A stretch of 64,000 nt of DNA, taken from positions 310,001 through 374,000 of the forward strand of contig BTPP01000009.1 in the NCBI GenBank assembly GCA_037102815.1, read 5' to 3'. Shown in pieces: positions 11,301 to 20,800 of the stretch. How positions within the stretch are numbered: position 1 is the stretch's first letter; the number at the start of each line of letters is the position of its first letter. This stretch comes from Neurospora intermedia. Taxonomy: Eukaryota > Ascomycota > Sordariomycetes > Sordariales > Sordariaceae. A program made the position numbers and the translations under genes. The notes under the pieces are model-generated. The model saw only the letters and a list, made by a program, of their open reading frames with translations. It made no database searches and was not told the DNA's origin.

Positions 11301-12726
11301 CGTAACCTCCGAAGTCAACCCAGCCGTAGCTCAGCATGCCTTCTGCCGCTCGCTCTTCCTGAATGAGCGTGGCGCCCACGTCTGGGCCAACCTGGCTACT
11401 TTGGCTTTGGCACAGGGCGACCTTGCACTCGCCAATGAAGCATTCACACGGTCCCAGTCGACGGACCCGGATTACTCGCTCGCTTGGTTGGGGCAGGGTG
11501 TTGTGGCACTGTTGACAGGGAATGAAAAGGATGCTCGGGGTTTGTTTACGCACGCTATGGAGATCTCAGGCGATACCTCACGGGTCATCAGCCAGAGATA
11601 TGCAGTCTCCATGTTCGATCACATCCTTTCCTCCTCCTCCTCCGAGTCTCTCCCCATCACGTCCCTAATCCAACCCATCTTCGCCCTCACCCAACTGCAA
11701 TCCCTTCACTCCTCTGCTTCGTCCTCCACCGACCTGGCCTACACCCACCTCCTCGCTCTTTTCCTCGAGCGCACCGGCGAGATTCCGAGGGCCATCTCCA
11801 TGCTCGATTCCCTCTCCACCAACCTCGAGCAAGAGTACGAAACCACCGAATCGCCCCTGGCCCTCAAACACTTCGCCATCATCAAATCCGACCTCGCCCG
11901 CCTCCAGCTGTCCGCTCGTCTCTTCAGCGAAGCAATCGATTCCGCCGACCTCGCACTCCAGCTCTCATCCGACGAGTCCGCCGACGAACTAACAGCTGAA
12001 GAGCGCCGCAAGCTTCGTCTCTCCGCGCACGTCACGCTAGGTCTAGCACACTACTACTCCCACGACATCACCGCCGCTGTCACCGCCTTTGACCAGGCCC
12101 TCTCCGAGTCCAACACCAACCCTGACGTCGCCTGTCTACTAGCGCAAATCCTCTGGGCCACGGGCCAAGAAGACGCTCGCGAGCGCGGCCGGGATCTCCT
12201 GTTTGGCGTGATTGCAGACTCGGAAGAAAGAAAGGAACAGCATGTTCAGTCTGTTTTGCTGCTAGGCGTTATTGCCCTGCTAGATAACGACGCAGAGTCA
12301 ATGGATGCCGTGGTGTCCGAACTCCAAGCTCTCCGCTCTAGTGACGAGGGGATTAGCCCGGAGCAGCAGGCGCAGTTGGGTGAAGTTTTGAGGGCGATTC
12401 TCACTGCGATGGGTTCAGGAGAGGCCCAGCCCATGACGGATGTCATGTTGCATCCGTTCTTGCCGCATGGTTGGTTGAGAGTCGCTCAGTTGGCTGCTCA
12501 GCAGGGAGGAGACGAGGAGGCGGAGGGAGCGAGTGAGATGGCGCTGAGAGTAGCGAGGAAGGGCGTACCGCCTAGGGGAGAACTAAGTCCGGAGGATCTG
12601 GCGAGGGCGTATGCGGGCACGGGAAGGCCGGCGGATGCGCAGGTGGGTTGTGTGGTTGCGCCCTGGGAGAGGAGGGGCTGGGAGAGTTTGGGGGATGCGG
12701 TTACGGCTGTTGCGGCGAAGCAGTAG
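8392..12726 (+). CDS. ski3: Superkiller protein SKI3 (TPR scaffold of the Ski complex)
   Basis: Ski3 holds the Ski2 helicase and Ski8 together; the complex feeds mRNA into the cytoplasmic exosome for 3'-5' decay. The single exon encodes 1444 residues, matching the family size (about 1400). The N-terminal TPR signature is clear: STKQLVKAAAEAIKKQQWDDAI, then GHILLAFALDKKGRLEEAENTY. TPR repeats recur along the protein, for example around residues 465-505 (YDEAIDFLERALKRDPDN), 570-640 and 940-1010. The start at 8392 has a CACCATGTC context. Acidic insertion near residues 325-350 (DDEDGG). The C-terminus is GC-rich and codes for the last degenerate repeats. Naming rests on recognised TPR layout and length; another large TPR protein is a minor alternative. 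Confidence 0.9.
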   Translation: MSTKQLVKAAAEAIKKQQWDDAIEGAKNIIDKDSKSYQGHILLAFALDKKGRLEEAENTYLAATRLKPEEKEAWQGLVKLYPNLDTSKKFKQHQHAVLKLAEIFRDANDLQKCYETVDSFITYARNKAESYQYVDALDLILPGSPIYDAIEGRFGHVWRTYETQAKLVEQNEKKRINTLIGERRTRIGARINEVTLEVKREVYRQSRLSYTYAQLIIWTNDDEVRRMYEEKLIQYCHDRLMAWPPGEEKERELANVLKLANDMVIIKHPYKLAWDIAINWQDHKEIKEWDVTVLRQYCTFFPDSDLNRVVMGFLTSSVSPFPQEKQEQTTEDAAAKSEGSTEESEDDEDGGAATIYAPITEEDRLLMMTEGISGAESLLAFRLMGEYYQHLEEWESNVELMRKALTFLKEERAKTGLDFRFTEDAFSLYLGTALVFYQTPRNHQEAKALFDAVLAHDPTSTPAMIGVGLIYEEEEEYDEAIDFLERALKRDPDNIRVRTEAAWVKALKGDFDMARAELEACIPILSKKGQSKELLSQTQYRLGYCIWNIDTSKAARKDRSGAYALFLESLKNNLNYAPAYTILGIYYADYAKDKKRARRCFQKAVELSPSEVESAERLARSFADDGDWDRVELVAQRVVDSGKVKPPPGSKRKGISWPFAALGVAELNKQEFHKAIVSFQSALRISPNDYHSWVGLGEAYHSSGRYIAATKAILNAQKLEESSEANLTGETWFTKFILADIKRELGDFDESIELYQRVIQERPDEEGVATALMQTLVDNAFDSLNKGFFGKAAGLATETLTFATKAPDAIKDTFNYWKAIGDACSLFSNIQGRISEFPAETVSSLLGTDEDFPAYQILKDIDNVGTGIVSTDGVFPENETVGVDLTKALQATILAHKRSIHIASNDIHAQSVAYYNLGWAEYRAHACLPPDIRKNSHKKPTNYIKAAMACFKRAIELEAGNSEFWNALGVVTSEVNPAVAQHAFCRSLFLNERGAHVWANLATLALAQGDLALANEAFTRSQSTDPDYSLAWLGQGVVALLTGNEKDARGLFTHAMEISGDTSRVISQRYAVSMFDHILSSSSSESLPITSLIQPIFALTQLQSLHSSASSSTDLAYTHLLALFLERTGEIPRAISMLDSLSTNLEQEYETTESPLALKHFAIIKSDLARLQLSARLFSEAIDSADLALQLSSDESADELTAEERRKLRLSAHVTLGLAHYYSHDITAAVTAFDQALSESNTNPDVACLLAQILWATGQEDARERGRDLLFGVIADSEERKEQHVQSVLLLGVIALLDNDAESMDAVVSELQALRSSDEGISPEQQAQLGEVLRAILTAMGSGEAQPMTDVMLHPFLPHGWLRVAQLAAQQGGDEEAEGASEMALRVARKGVPPRGELSPEDLARAYAGTGRPADAQVGCVVAPWERRGWESLGDAVTAVAAKQ

Positions 12727-13415
12727 AAGTGTGGTGGGAATGCTTTTCCATGCCTCCGCCCCTTCCGTCGCCGCCGCCGTCGACATCGGCCCCTCTCAAC
12801 AAGATGTTTCCATGATAGCGTAGTGTAGCAGTTTTGGTATCTATGTCAAATGTCTTCAGGCATAGCTATAGGGTCAAGCATAGTCAGAGGTAGAGATACG
12901 TAGCGTAGGTGTTTTGGGCCCGGGGCCATCTAAGGTCTTTGGGGTATCCGATTTCAGCTGTTGAATTTGTCATAGTTCCACCCATTCACCTTGTCCTCTA
13001 CTTGTCTTGGTGAGGTTGATGCTAGGCCTGCCTTTGTTCTTCTTCTTTTCCTGCAACCTGTCATGCTTCCATAATATGACATAAACCCTGTCTCCTGCCT
13101 CATTCTACACTACTTGCGTCCCTCTTCCGTTACCTCTTTTCCATGGTCAGCCAGGGAGTAGGCCTGCACGCACTTTTACGGGTCCCGGCCTCGTTGTGCC
13201 CGGTGGGAGCACGTAGGTAACTAAAGGGAGGATTGCATCTGCACAAGGGAAAAGATTACGATTATTATAAGAGTTACTACAAAGAAAAAAAAAAAAAAAG
13301 GGAAAGTGAAGAACGCAAAACTGGATATCCACAGAAGAGAAGGATAAACAAGGGAGGATAAAAGAAAACGTAGGGTGGATGATAAGAAAACGGTATGCCA
13401 AAAATTAACGCAAGA
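12727..13415. other. Spacer downstream of ski3
   Basis: About 690 bp of 3' flank leading to the tRNA-Val gene. It is AT-richer and holds a 15-A run near 13284-13298. No gene seen. Confidence 0.6.
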
Positions 13416-13489
13416 TGATCCGACCCAGGCTCGATCTGGGGACCTTCAGTGTGTTAGACTGACGTGATAACCAACTACACCATCGGACC
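13416..13489 (-). tRNA. tRNA-Val (anticodon AAC)
   Basis: On the minus strand a 74-nt cloverleaf runs from GGTCCGA to TCGGATC plus discriminator A. The acceptor arms pair over seven positions with one G-U. The anticodon stem is TCAGT/ACTGA around the loop CTAACAC, so the anticodon is AAC (read as IAC after editing). The T arm is CCCAG-ATCGAGC-CTGGG, with a B-box-like GATCGAGCC. No intron. A short T run on the transcribed strand follows the 3' end (A run at 13400-13404 on the plus strand), as needed for Pol III termination. Confidence 0.95.
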
Positions 13490-14420
13490 GTTGTGATTGT
13501 TATTGGCGTACCCCAAATCTTGGCTCTATATTTGTAAATTGGTTCTTGCAGACCTCCTTACCTGGGCACGGTCAGCGCGTCGACAAGCCTCAGATGGACA
13601 TTCAGCATAATCAAACCAGAATACTGCAAAGTCCATGAAAATGCATTTTTTCATGGTAAATATCTTCCTGATCTCTTTAGCTGTCTTTGTCCATCTTGAG
13701 GTCAGCGCGGCTCGTCGTGTATAGCGGGGATGAGCTAAGGGAGCACGGGAGATAAGGGAGCTGAGACGCTAGCAAGGGAGTTAGCGCTAGCGCTGTTGAA
13801 CAGCGAGAATAGCTGGGTCATACTAACATCTCAGTTTCCACTTGCCTGTGCTGTAACACTCGAAGAATTCTAGAACCTTGTTTGATGCTCCTGCGATTTC
13901 GCCTTCGTTTCCTTCAACAATAAACCCATCTTCACAAACACTCCGTCAAAAAACTGTCGCATTAAAATCTCTTGTTCTCGAAAATCCTTCCTCCTAATAG
14001 ACGCAAGGCAATTCGTGCTCGACCGACGACCAGGGGACACGAATAACCAGCCGCGCAAGTGGACGACATCTTGGGGAGAACTCAGTTTACCATCAGATTC
14101 GATTTGGAGGGGACAAAACACCAGAATTTCGCAAGGAAGGGCATCACGACCTAAACAAACCCCGTTACCAACCAACACAGCTTACGAGCACCCACAAACA
14201 CACTTTCACGAAACAACTAAATTTCAGCCACCAAGTCATCATAGAGTTGATAGGCAAACTCATCTAAACCTCACCACTCCCATCACCACCAGCAATCGCA
14301 ATCGCAACCGCAACCGGACCAACAACTATCCATCACCACCAGCGTTCAAACCCATCGTCGCCTTGGTATCATCACCAACATAACCACGACCACCAGATCC
14401 CACCTTCCTTGAACACCAAA
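13490..14420. other. Spacer between tRNA-Val and rmi1
   Basis: About 930 bp. It has a small palindromic patch (TTAGCGCTAGCGCTG followed by CGCTGTTGAACAGCG) near 13780-13810 and an A/C-rich leader before rmi1 with CAATCGCAACCG-type repeats near 14294-14320. No gene seen. Confidence 0.55.
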
Positions 14421-15281
14421 ATGGAAACAGCCCGCACTCTCCACCGCCAACTTACTACCGACTCACGCACCACCTCCCTCCCCATCCCCTCCCTCTCCTG
14501 GCTCACCACCCTCATCCCCTCCACCACCTCCCGCAACATCCCACCCCTTCCCTCCCTCCTAGCCACCGCCCGCCTCCGCTTACTTTCCTCCGACCTCTCC
14601 ACCCCCGGTCTTCTCGACCCCATCTACGTCTCCTCACACAGCTTCCCTACCTCTTTGATAACATCTGGTCAACAACACCCAACTACGGGCTACCCAAAAG
14701 ACCAGTCCCTCCCGCAAGACGTCCTAGTCCAAGTCCTCGACATCGTCAACCTGTCCCGCTCCAAATGGGAAGTCGTCGAAGAGCTTGAGTCCATCGAGCG
14801 CGGGGAACAGACGCGCGGGAGGGAAGTTATTCGGTTACCTACTACCTCCAATTCTTCCGATCCCAATGATCCCAACGAAGGAGACGGGGTAGATATGGGT
14901 GACGGCGGGACCCAGACGCAAGCAGCCCAGCAACAAGCAGCAACAGCCCAAGCCCAGCAGCAAGCCCAACAAGTAAAAGACCGCAAAAACGCCACACACA
15001 AAATAACCCTCCAAGACTGCTCAGGGCAGAGACTTTATGCTCTCGAACTAAAAAGGATAGAAGAAATTGCCGTGCCACAGTTCGTTAGTGGAAAAATGGT
15101 TGGGGGCACGCCGATCGGGTGTAAGTTGCTGTTGAAAAAGGGGACGAAAGTGGCGAGGGGGGTGGTGTTGTTGGAGCCGGGGATGGTTAAAGTGTTGGGG
15201 GGGAGGGTGGAGGGGTGGGGGAGGGTTTGGGAACAGGGACAGTTGGAGAGGATGAGGGGGGAGGTAAATGGTCAGAGGTAG
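14421..15281 (+). CDS. rmi1: RecQ-mediated genome instability protein 1 (RMI1)
   Basis: RMI1 partners with the RecQ helicase and Top3 to dissolve double Holliday junctions. One exon gives 286 residues from the ATG at 14421. Visible landmarks: an N-terminal helical segment (SLSWLTTLIPSTT), then V-L-V-Q-V-L-D-I-V-N-L-S-R-S-K-W-E near residues 98-115, and after a Gln/Ala-rich linker (about 165-190) the OB-fold core ITLQDCSGQRLYALELK with IGCKLLLKKGTKVARGVVLLEPG. The last part is Gly/Trp/Arg-rich because of a G-rich sequence. In budding yeast the protein is of similar size (241 residues). The linker insertion in the OB region is typical of fungal RMI1. Confidence 0.88.
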   Translation: METARTLHRQLTTDSRTTSLPIPSLSWLTTLIPSTTSRNIPPLPSLLATARLRLLSSDLSTPGLLDPIYVSSHSFPTSLITSGQQHPTTGYPKDQSLPQDVLVQVLDIVNLSRSKWEVVEELESIERGEQTRGREVIRLPTTSNSSDPNDPNEGDGVDMGDGGTQTQAAQQQAATAQAQQQAQQVKDRKNATHKITLQDCSGQRLYALELKRIEEIAVPQFVSGKMVGGTPIGCKLLLKKGTKVARGVVLLEPGMVKVLGGRVEGWGRVWEQGQLERMRGEVNGQR

Positions 15282-15471
15282 TTCAGAGGGTGTGACGGAG
15301 TGAGGGAGGGAGTGGGTGGGAGAATAAAGTGTTAAAGAGAGAGGAAGGGAAAGGGAAGGGGAATGGCAATGGTAATGGGAAAAAAAGGCTGGGAGTGTCG
15401 GTAACTAAAGAGCACAGGGACATGGATAGAGGTAGAGACGCCGGGAACTGTCTGGTGTTTGCACTATTATT

Positions 15472-15651
15472 CCCACCTCAGGCGCTCGCAGCGTAACGCC
15501 ATCCGCCCCATCATCCGTCACCAACGGAGACCGAGACAGAGACGGGCCCGTCTACCGCAATGATCGCGACGTCAAGCGCGGCCGCAGCCCCGAAAGATCT
15601 GAGGATGGTCCCAAGCGCTGTAAGAAGCGCAACCGCTGGGGTGAAAAGAGT
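15472..15651 (+). pseudogene. Fragment resembling the N-terminus of branchpoint-bridging protein (SF1/BBP)
   Basis: An in-frame stretch of about 60 codons reads PTSGARSVTPSAPSS..., then DVKRGRSPERSEDGPKR and CKKRNRWGEKS. The KRGRSPER plus RKKRNRWGE motifs are the conserved basic region before the KH domain of fungal SF1/BBP (established family knowledge, from memory). After RWGEKS the frame runs on into unrelated basic residues and stops at 15709-15711; the KH-QUA2 domain and zinc knuckles are absent. The fragment starts next to a good acceptor-like CCTCAG at 15475-15480, so it may be a stray copy of one exon. No start codon belongs to it. I infer a duplicated relic, not a working gene. Confidence 0.55.
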
Positions 15652-15877
15652 ACATACGGATGGAAGGCTAGAAGGCGACGACGAAAAGGTTTGTTGATTC
15701 GAGTTGTCTAGGTAGTGGAAGAGGGAAAACGGACGCCAGGCATGTGCAGCCTAGATATACCCGGAAGGGTGTGCCAGTGAACCTAATGAATGAGCAAGAC
15801 CAGTGAAGACGGTCCAGGGCACAGACTTCCAACAGTCCAAATAAAGCACTGGATGTTTCCTTAATCGTGAGGATCAC

Positions 15878-16240
15878 GTTCTACGTAAATCTTTGATGCA
15901 ATTCGTGGTAGGTCCATCCATCTCGCATCCTACTTAACGCCCCCTTGTTGGTTGTCCTTTACCCAGACGTCGGCCATTGGGATCATCGCAGCCTTCGCAC
16001 CTTTGGAAGCGAAGAATACATGAGCACTTGCTCTCAAATCCTCATGCTTGTTCTCTGTAAATCTTTGACGCAGTTCGTGGCACTTCCATCCATCTCGAAT
16101 CTCACTTGACGCCCCCATTTGGTTATCCCTCCCCAGACGTCGGCCATTTGACGACCATTGCAGCTTTCGCACCTTCGCACCTTCGCACCTTTGGACGCTA
16201 AGAGGGATACATAACGCACTTGTTCCCAAATTTTCATGCA
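15878..16240. repeat. Diverged tandem duplication, two units of 171 and 191 bp
   Basis: Unit 1 (15878-16048) and unit 2 (16050-16240) share GTTCT-CGTAAATCTTTGA, GCA-TTCGTGG, CCATCCATCTCG, then CCCAGACGTCGGCCATT and TTCGCACCTTTGGA, and end in CAAAT--TCATGC. Unit 2 is longer partly because TTCGCACC is triplicated at about 16167-16192. The units are clearly related but have many substitutions. Short antisense frames cross both units but there is no recognisable protein. C:G to T:A bias expected from RIP is not obvious. Confidence 0.8.
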
Positions 16241-16852
16241 CAATGCCCAAATCTCAACACCATATAGCATCCATGAGAAAAAAAAAAAGGGAGCACGAAC
16301 GAACACAGTCCCAATGGAGATCGCTTCTCATTTTCTAACGCATTTCTGCGTCATCTAATTCAAAGATACCCGCGCCTAACTCAAGTGATAGCCAAAGAAC
16401 CTTTCCCATGGTATCTTTCCTTTCTATTTCTAGGGGTATTCAATGAAACTAAACAAACCTATTGCTTTTCACTCCAAGGTATACCTACACCTAGGGGTAG
16501 CTTCGCTTCATTCTGTTCAAACATCATCAGTTCATAAACATACACGCTTACCTAGATACGCTCTCCTACCATAGCTGGCTGCCCAGCTTACCCAACTTAA
16601 AAGTCGGGTCTCGTACAAGCCAGCTGATCCATATGCGGATCCCATCCCCCAATGTTCCAATGTTCCATTTTGATACCTACCGTACCAATACCCAATATCC
16701 TCAACATCTTCAACATACCTCAAGCTCAGCCAGCCCGGAATTTTCACTCACTTTCATTGGCTTTCGAAAGGATCCCATCAGACGGGCTTGCGAGCTCTTC
16801 AATTCCCGGCTCAGTCTCGGATCTCCCTGTATTTGTCGGGCCAAAGATAGAC

Positions 16853-17863
16853 TCATGGGTGCCACCTGCGGTAATCCCACCAATCATTGACCTTAATCTC
16901 CTCGAGTTTTGTTGCTCCAGCATCCGAAGACGCAAGCTTTGAAGGTACGGGCCTCTTGGTGTCGGTCTCCTTGATTTCAGCCGCCTCAGACTTGACATCC
17001 CTCTTCTTCTTCTTCTTCTTCTTCTTCTCAAAGTCAGACTCGTTGGCGGCATCAATGTGGTAATCCCACCAGTCACTGATTTTGATCTCCTCGAGTTTTG
17101 TTGCTTCAGGAACTGGAGAAGCAGGCTTTGAAAGTGCGGGCCTCACGGTTGAGGTCTCCTCGACTTCGGGTTCCTTGACTTCGGGTTCCTTGGCCTCGTG
17201 TTTCCTGGATTTTGGATTCCTCTTCTTTTGCTTCTTGAAGTCAGACTCCATGGCACCAGCAATGTAGGCCCATGACCCATTGACTTTCCAGGATTTTTCT
17301 TCGTTTGACAGGTTCGACAAGACTTCTCGCTCACACTATGACACGGCTGGAGGACAACACTCTGGTATACTCTGCGAAAAATCCTCCGGAACGGTCTGTG
17401 GGAGGTCCGATGGCCCATCCGTCGACACATCCGTTGAGGTATACTTTGGCTCGAACCACGGCGGGTCATCTGACACATCCCCCGATTCAAACAATGGTGC
17501 GTCCGCTAGCACGTAGTACGCTGGCGCATACTCTGGTATATGTGTTGGGACGTGGCCTGGAATGTACCACGACTCCTCGGGGCCTTTTGACGCATCAATT
17601 GATACACCCTCCAATACGTCTCTTGACACTCCATCTGGCTCCTCAGTTGACGTCTCTGTCTCCTTGGGTCCCTCAGACTTGGACATGTGTATCGCTAACT
17701 CCGTCTCTGGCTGCGTCGATGTCTTCTGTCGGAGTATAGACTCTGAAGATATGTTTTCCGGCACTGGTAAAGGCCACGACGCATCTGTCAAAGCCATTTG
17801 CACTTGCTGATACTGTGACTCGAAGATCAAAGTATCCCCAGACGACAAAATGCCATCCTTCAT
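16853..17863 (-). CDS. Lineage-specific WWDY-repeat reading frame with one in-frame stop
   Basis: From the ATG at 17863 the frame MKDGILSSGDTLIFES runs to 16853 (337 codons) but has one in-frame TAG at 17338-17336. The first part is acidic and Ser/Pro-rich (P-E-S/T-D-V-S-D-x-P-x repeats). The second part has three related modules of about 62-67 residues: ATKLEEIKISDWWDYH, A-A-N-ESDFEKKKKK, then ATKLEEIKVNDWWDYR, preceded by a weaker copy (EEKSWKVNGSWAYIAGAMESDFKK). A 48-nt segment from a GTATAC to a GAGAAG would remove the stop in frame if it were an intron, but it has no good branch site. So it is either two exons with an unusual intron, two frames, or a decaying gene. It lies 24 bp downstream of the next gene's stop. 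Not recognised. Confidence 0.4.
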
Positions 17864-17887
17864 CTTCCGCCTCCCCAAGTCGTCGTC

Positions 17888-20800
17888 CTACTGAAACTCG
17901 GGCTTGTTCTCGACCTGTCTTTCCTTCCCCTTTTCCTTCGCCCTCTTCTCATTCGGACTATCCCAGCCGTTCAGACGCCCAGAGGCAGGAGCATAGACAC
18001 TAGTACCCCCCTTTCCGAAAGACGTCGGATATCCCTTTCCTTGGCCGTCATCATCATCATCATCATCACATACCCCCGTTTCGGAACGTGTACAATCACC
18101 AGCCGTAGTGGACCGTTGCCAGTGTGGTCGTTCGGCGTTTGAGTTTGGTGCTTGTGCTGGTATGGGGACTCGGTATTGTATGAGGCCGTTACTGATACCG
18201 GTCCTGTGAGGTATAGAAGTACCTCCACTTGCATTTACACTTGCAGTTCCATTTCCATTCCGACTTCCACTTACACTTCCACTCGTACTTACCACCGGAT
18301 ACATACCGGGTACATTCATGGTATCTGGAAGCGAAGCTTTCGCCATGTGCGTCAGATGTGCATTTTGACTTGGTAGAGCTTCCCTGGAATAAATGTTTCG
18401 CTCCTTATATTGAGGTGTTCTTGCCATTTCGGCCAGCTCGGGGTTCATTGGAAGTGGTGGCGGTGGTGGCGGCAATTGATACACGTTGGGAAAGTAAAAG
18501 TGCTCTGGCGTCTCTTGATAGCACCTTTGCGCATTACATTGCTCATGCCCTGGGCATGGGAAGCGAGCTGGCTGATATGTTTGTTGCTGGAAGGGATACG
18601 TTTGTTGTAAAGAAAGCGCCGGCGGAATCCATGGTACCTGAGACATTGTTGTTGTTGGCACCTGGGAATAGTAGTGGTTGTGAATGAACGGTTGCATCTG
18701 GGGCATCGGTTGCAACTGAACGTGGGACATGGGTGGAACCTTGGATACAGTTAGCACCTGGGAGTCTGGTAGTATGTGGAATATGGTTCATACCTCGTGT
18801 GCCTGGGAGTAAAGGGATGATGGCGGTATCCGGGGTTCTGGCGGCACCTGAGGCATTATTGGCATCTGAGATGCCGGATACAAAGGATGCATCACAGGCA
18901 CTTGGCCCTGGGATATCAATGGTGCCTGGAATGGAGGTATTGATGGTGCCTCTGACATTGGTTGGACTTGAGCCATCGTGTGTAGCATATCAAGCGTGTC
19001 CATTCTATGATTTTGATCGCGGTGATATAACGCTAATGCTTCCGGCCCATTCAAGAAAGGTTGCTGAGAAGGCGGCAGGTTTGAAGCAGATGTTGAAAGT
19101 CCTTTCGGGTAGAAATGGGGTTGTTGGCGTTGTGGCTGTCCTTGCGGTCGTTGTTTGAACCCTTTTGTGCTCACATGTGGATAATTTGGCCTCTGACACT
19201 GATTGATCGGTTCTGGCACCTGGACAGTCTGCGTTTCGGGCCGGGGCAAAGGTGGTTGCGGTCGTGATGCAGACTTTCTCTCGACCTTCTTGTCCTCACC
19301 GACCGGCTTCGGGCTTCCACTCCACCGTCCTTTACCTTTTTCCTTGGAGTTTCTTGCTTTTGAACTGGCGATACCTCCAACCTGAGTGTCTTGGTTGGGA
19401 AAGCTGGATTTATTCTCTTTAGTTTCCTCTCCAGCCTTTACATCTTCATCGGATGCGTTCGGTATTTCTTCCTTTGGCACCTCCATTGACAGCCATAGTG
19501 TTGGCAGAGGTATTGAAGCTTCTGAAGATAGAGGTAACTGTAGCTCGGGAGGTGGTTGTGATCCGGCTCTCTCCCCACTCTTCATACTCCCCGAGTTGCC
19601 CAAACATGAGCCAGCAATGTGTAGATCTGAAGGTGGTGGAGGAGAAACCTGTGCCGTTTGTGATGATTGTGGTAGTCCAGCCTTACTCTTAGCCTCCTCC
19701 GAGCTAGAGGCAGAGATAAGAGTACCCTCAGACTTCTCACACTCATTCTCGCCGGCCTTCTTGTTCTCAGCCTTTTTGCTCGAACAGCCTAGTTCTAGAC
19801 GAGCAGCGCTTTCCTCTTTCTTCTTATCTTGCTTCGTCTTTGAGGATTCCCCCAATGTGGCGGACCATTCATCCTTGAGACTTTGCAACGACGCTTCGAC
19901 CTTGTCGGCATGTGATGTCTCGTGCTGAGCCTGTGAATGGGCGTGTTTCCCATTATTCCTCTTCTTCCTCTTGTTCTTCTTCTTGTTCTTAACCCGGGTG
20001 CACGCCTCCTCGATACCCAAGAAATCTTTGTTCCCTGGACTTGTATCGGCACAGTCCTTAGAGTCCATCAGGTCTCCAGCGCCATTCCCGCTTTGAGTAG
20101 TAGAACCGGCTCTGCTCGGCCTGCTGTCCTCATCCGTAAGCCTCATCCACTTTCCGTCAGTCATTGGGATAGGCACAGCAGAAGGATCAGGTGGTACATG
20201 TACTTGGGAGGGCGGCTGCTGCCGTGTCGCAGGTTGAGAGAAAGGTGGCAAATGGGGAACAAAACCACCAGCTAAAGTGGCCCGGGGTACCTCTGGGCCA
20301 GTTCCTGTCCTTAGAACACATGTACCGGCAACAACGGTTGAACGTTCAGAGGAATCCGGAGGTGCCTGTGGAGATGCCTCCTTCAGCAACTTAGAGAGCT
20401 CCGCAAACTTTTCCTGTGCCCACCGCATGTGGAGAGCTTTCTTTTCGGGCGAGGACATCGATACCTCATCCGGCTCTGTCTTCTTTCGCTCGTTCCAGAA
20501 CCTTGCCATACCCAATGAGTCAAACGTACCCAAGGCTTTTGCTGCTCCGGATTCCATTTGATGTGATGAACCCGCTTTCACAGCTGCGGTTGAGCTGTCC
20601 GAGAGCCGAGAAGGGGAATGGAAGTGCGCCTGTTCTCCCGATTGTTGTTCCTCGTGTCCTGCCACGGGTTCTGGCTCTGGTTCTGGTTCTGGTTTCAAAT
20701 TGGGAAGAGTGGAAGACCTTTTGATCTTCTTGCGTCTTGACTTCCGTCTCTTCTTGGCAGACTGCTGCTTTTTCTGTGCTTCCCGGCTTGAAAAGGTGTG

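Noticed and set aside
10603-11553. A 316-codon antisense frame within ski3
   Set aside because: It lies opposite a strong TPR coding sequence and reflects its codon composition; no domain or start context.
17336-17385. 48-nt intron that would remove the stop in the WWDY frame
   Set aside because: Donor GTATAC and acceptor AAG are present and phase fits, but there is no branch site and the length is near the minimum, so it is not annotated.
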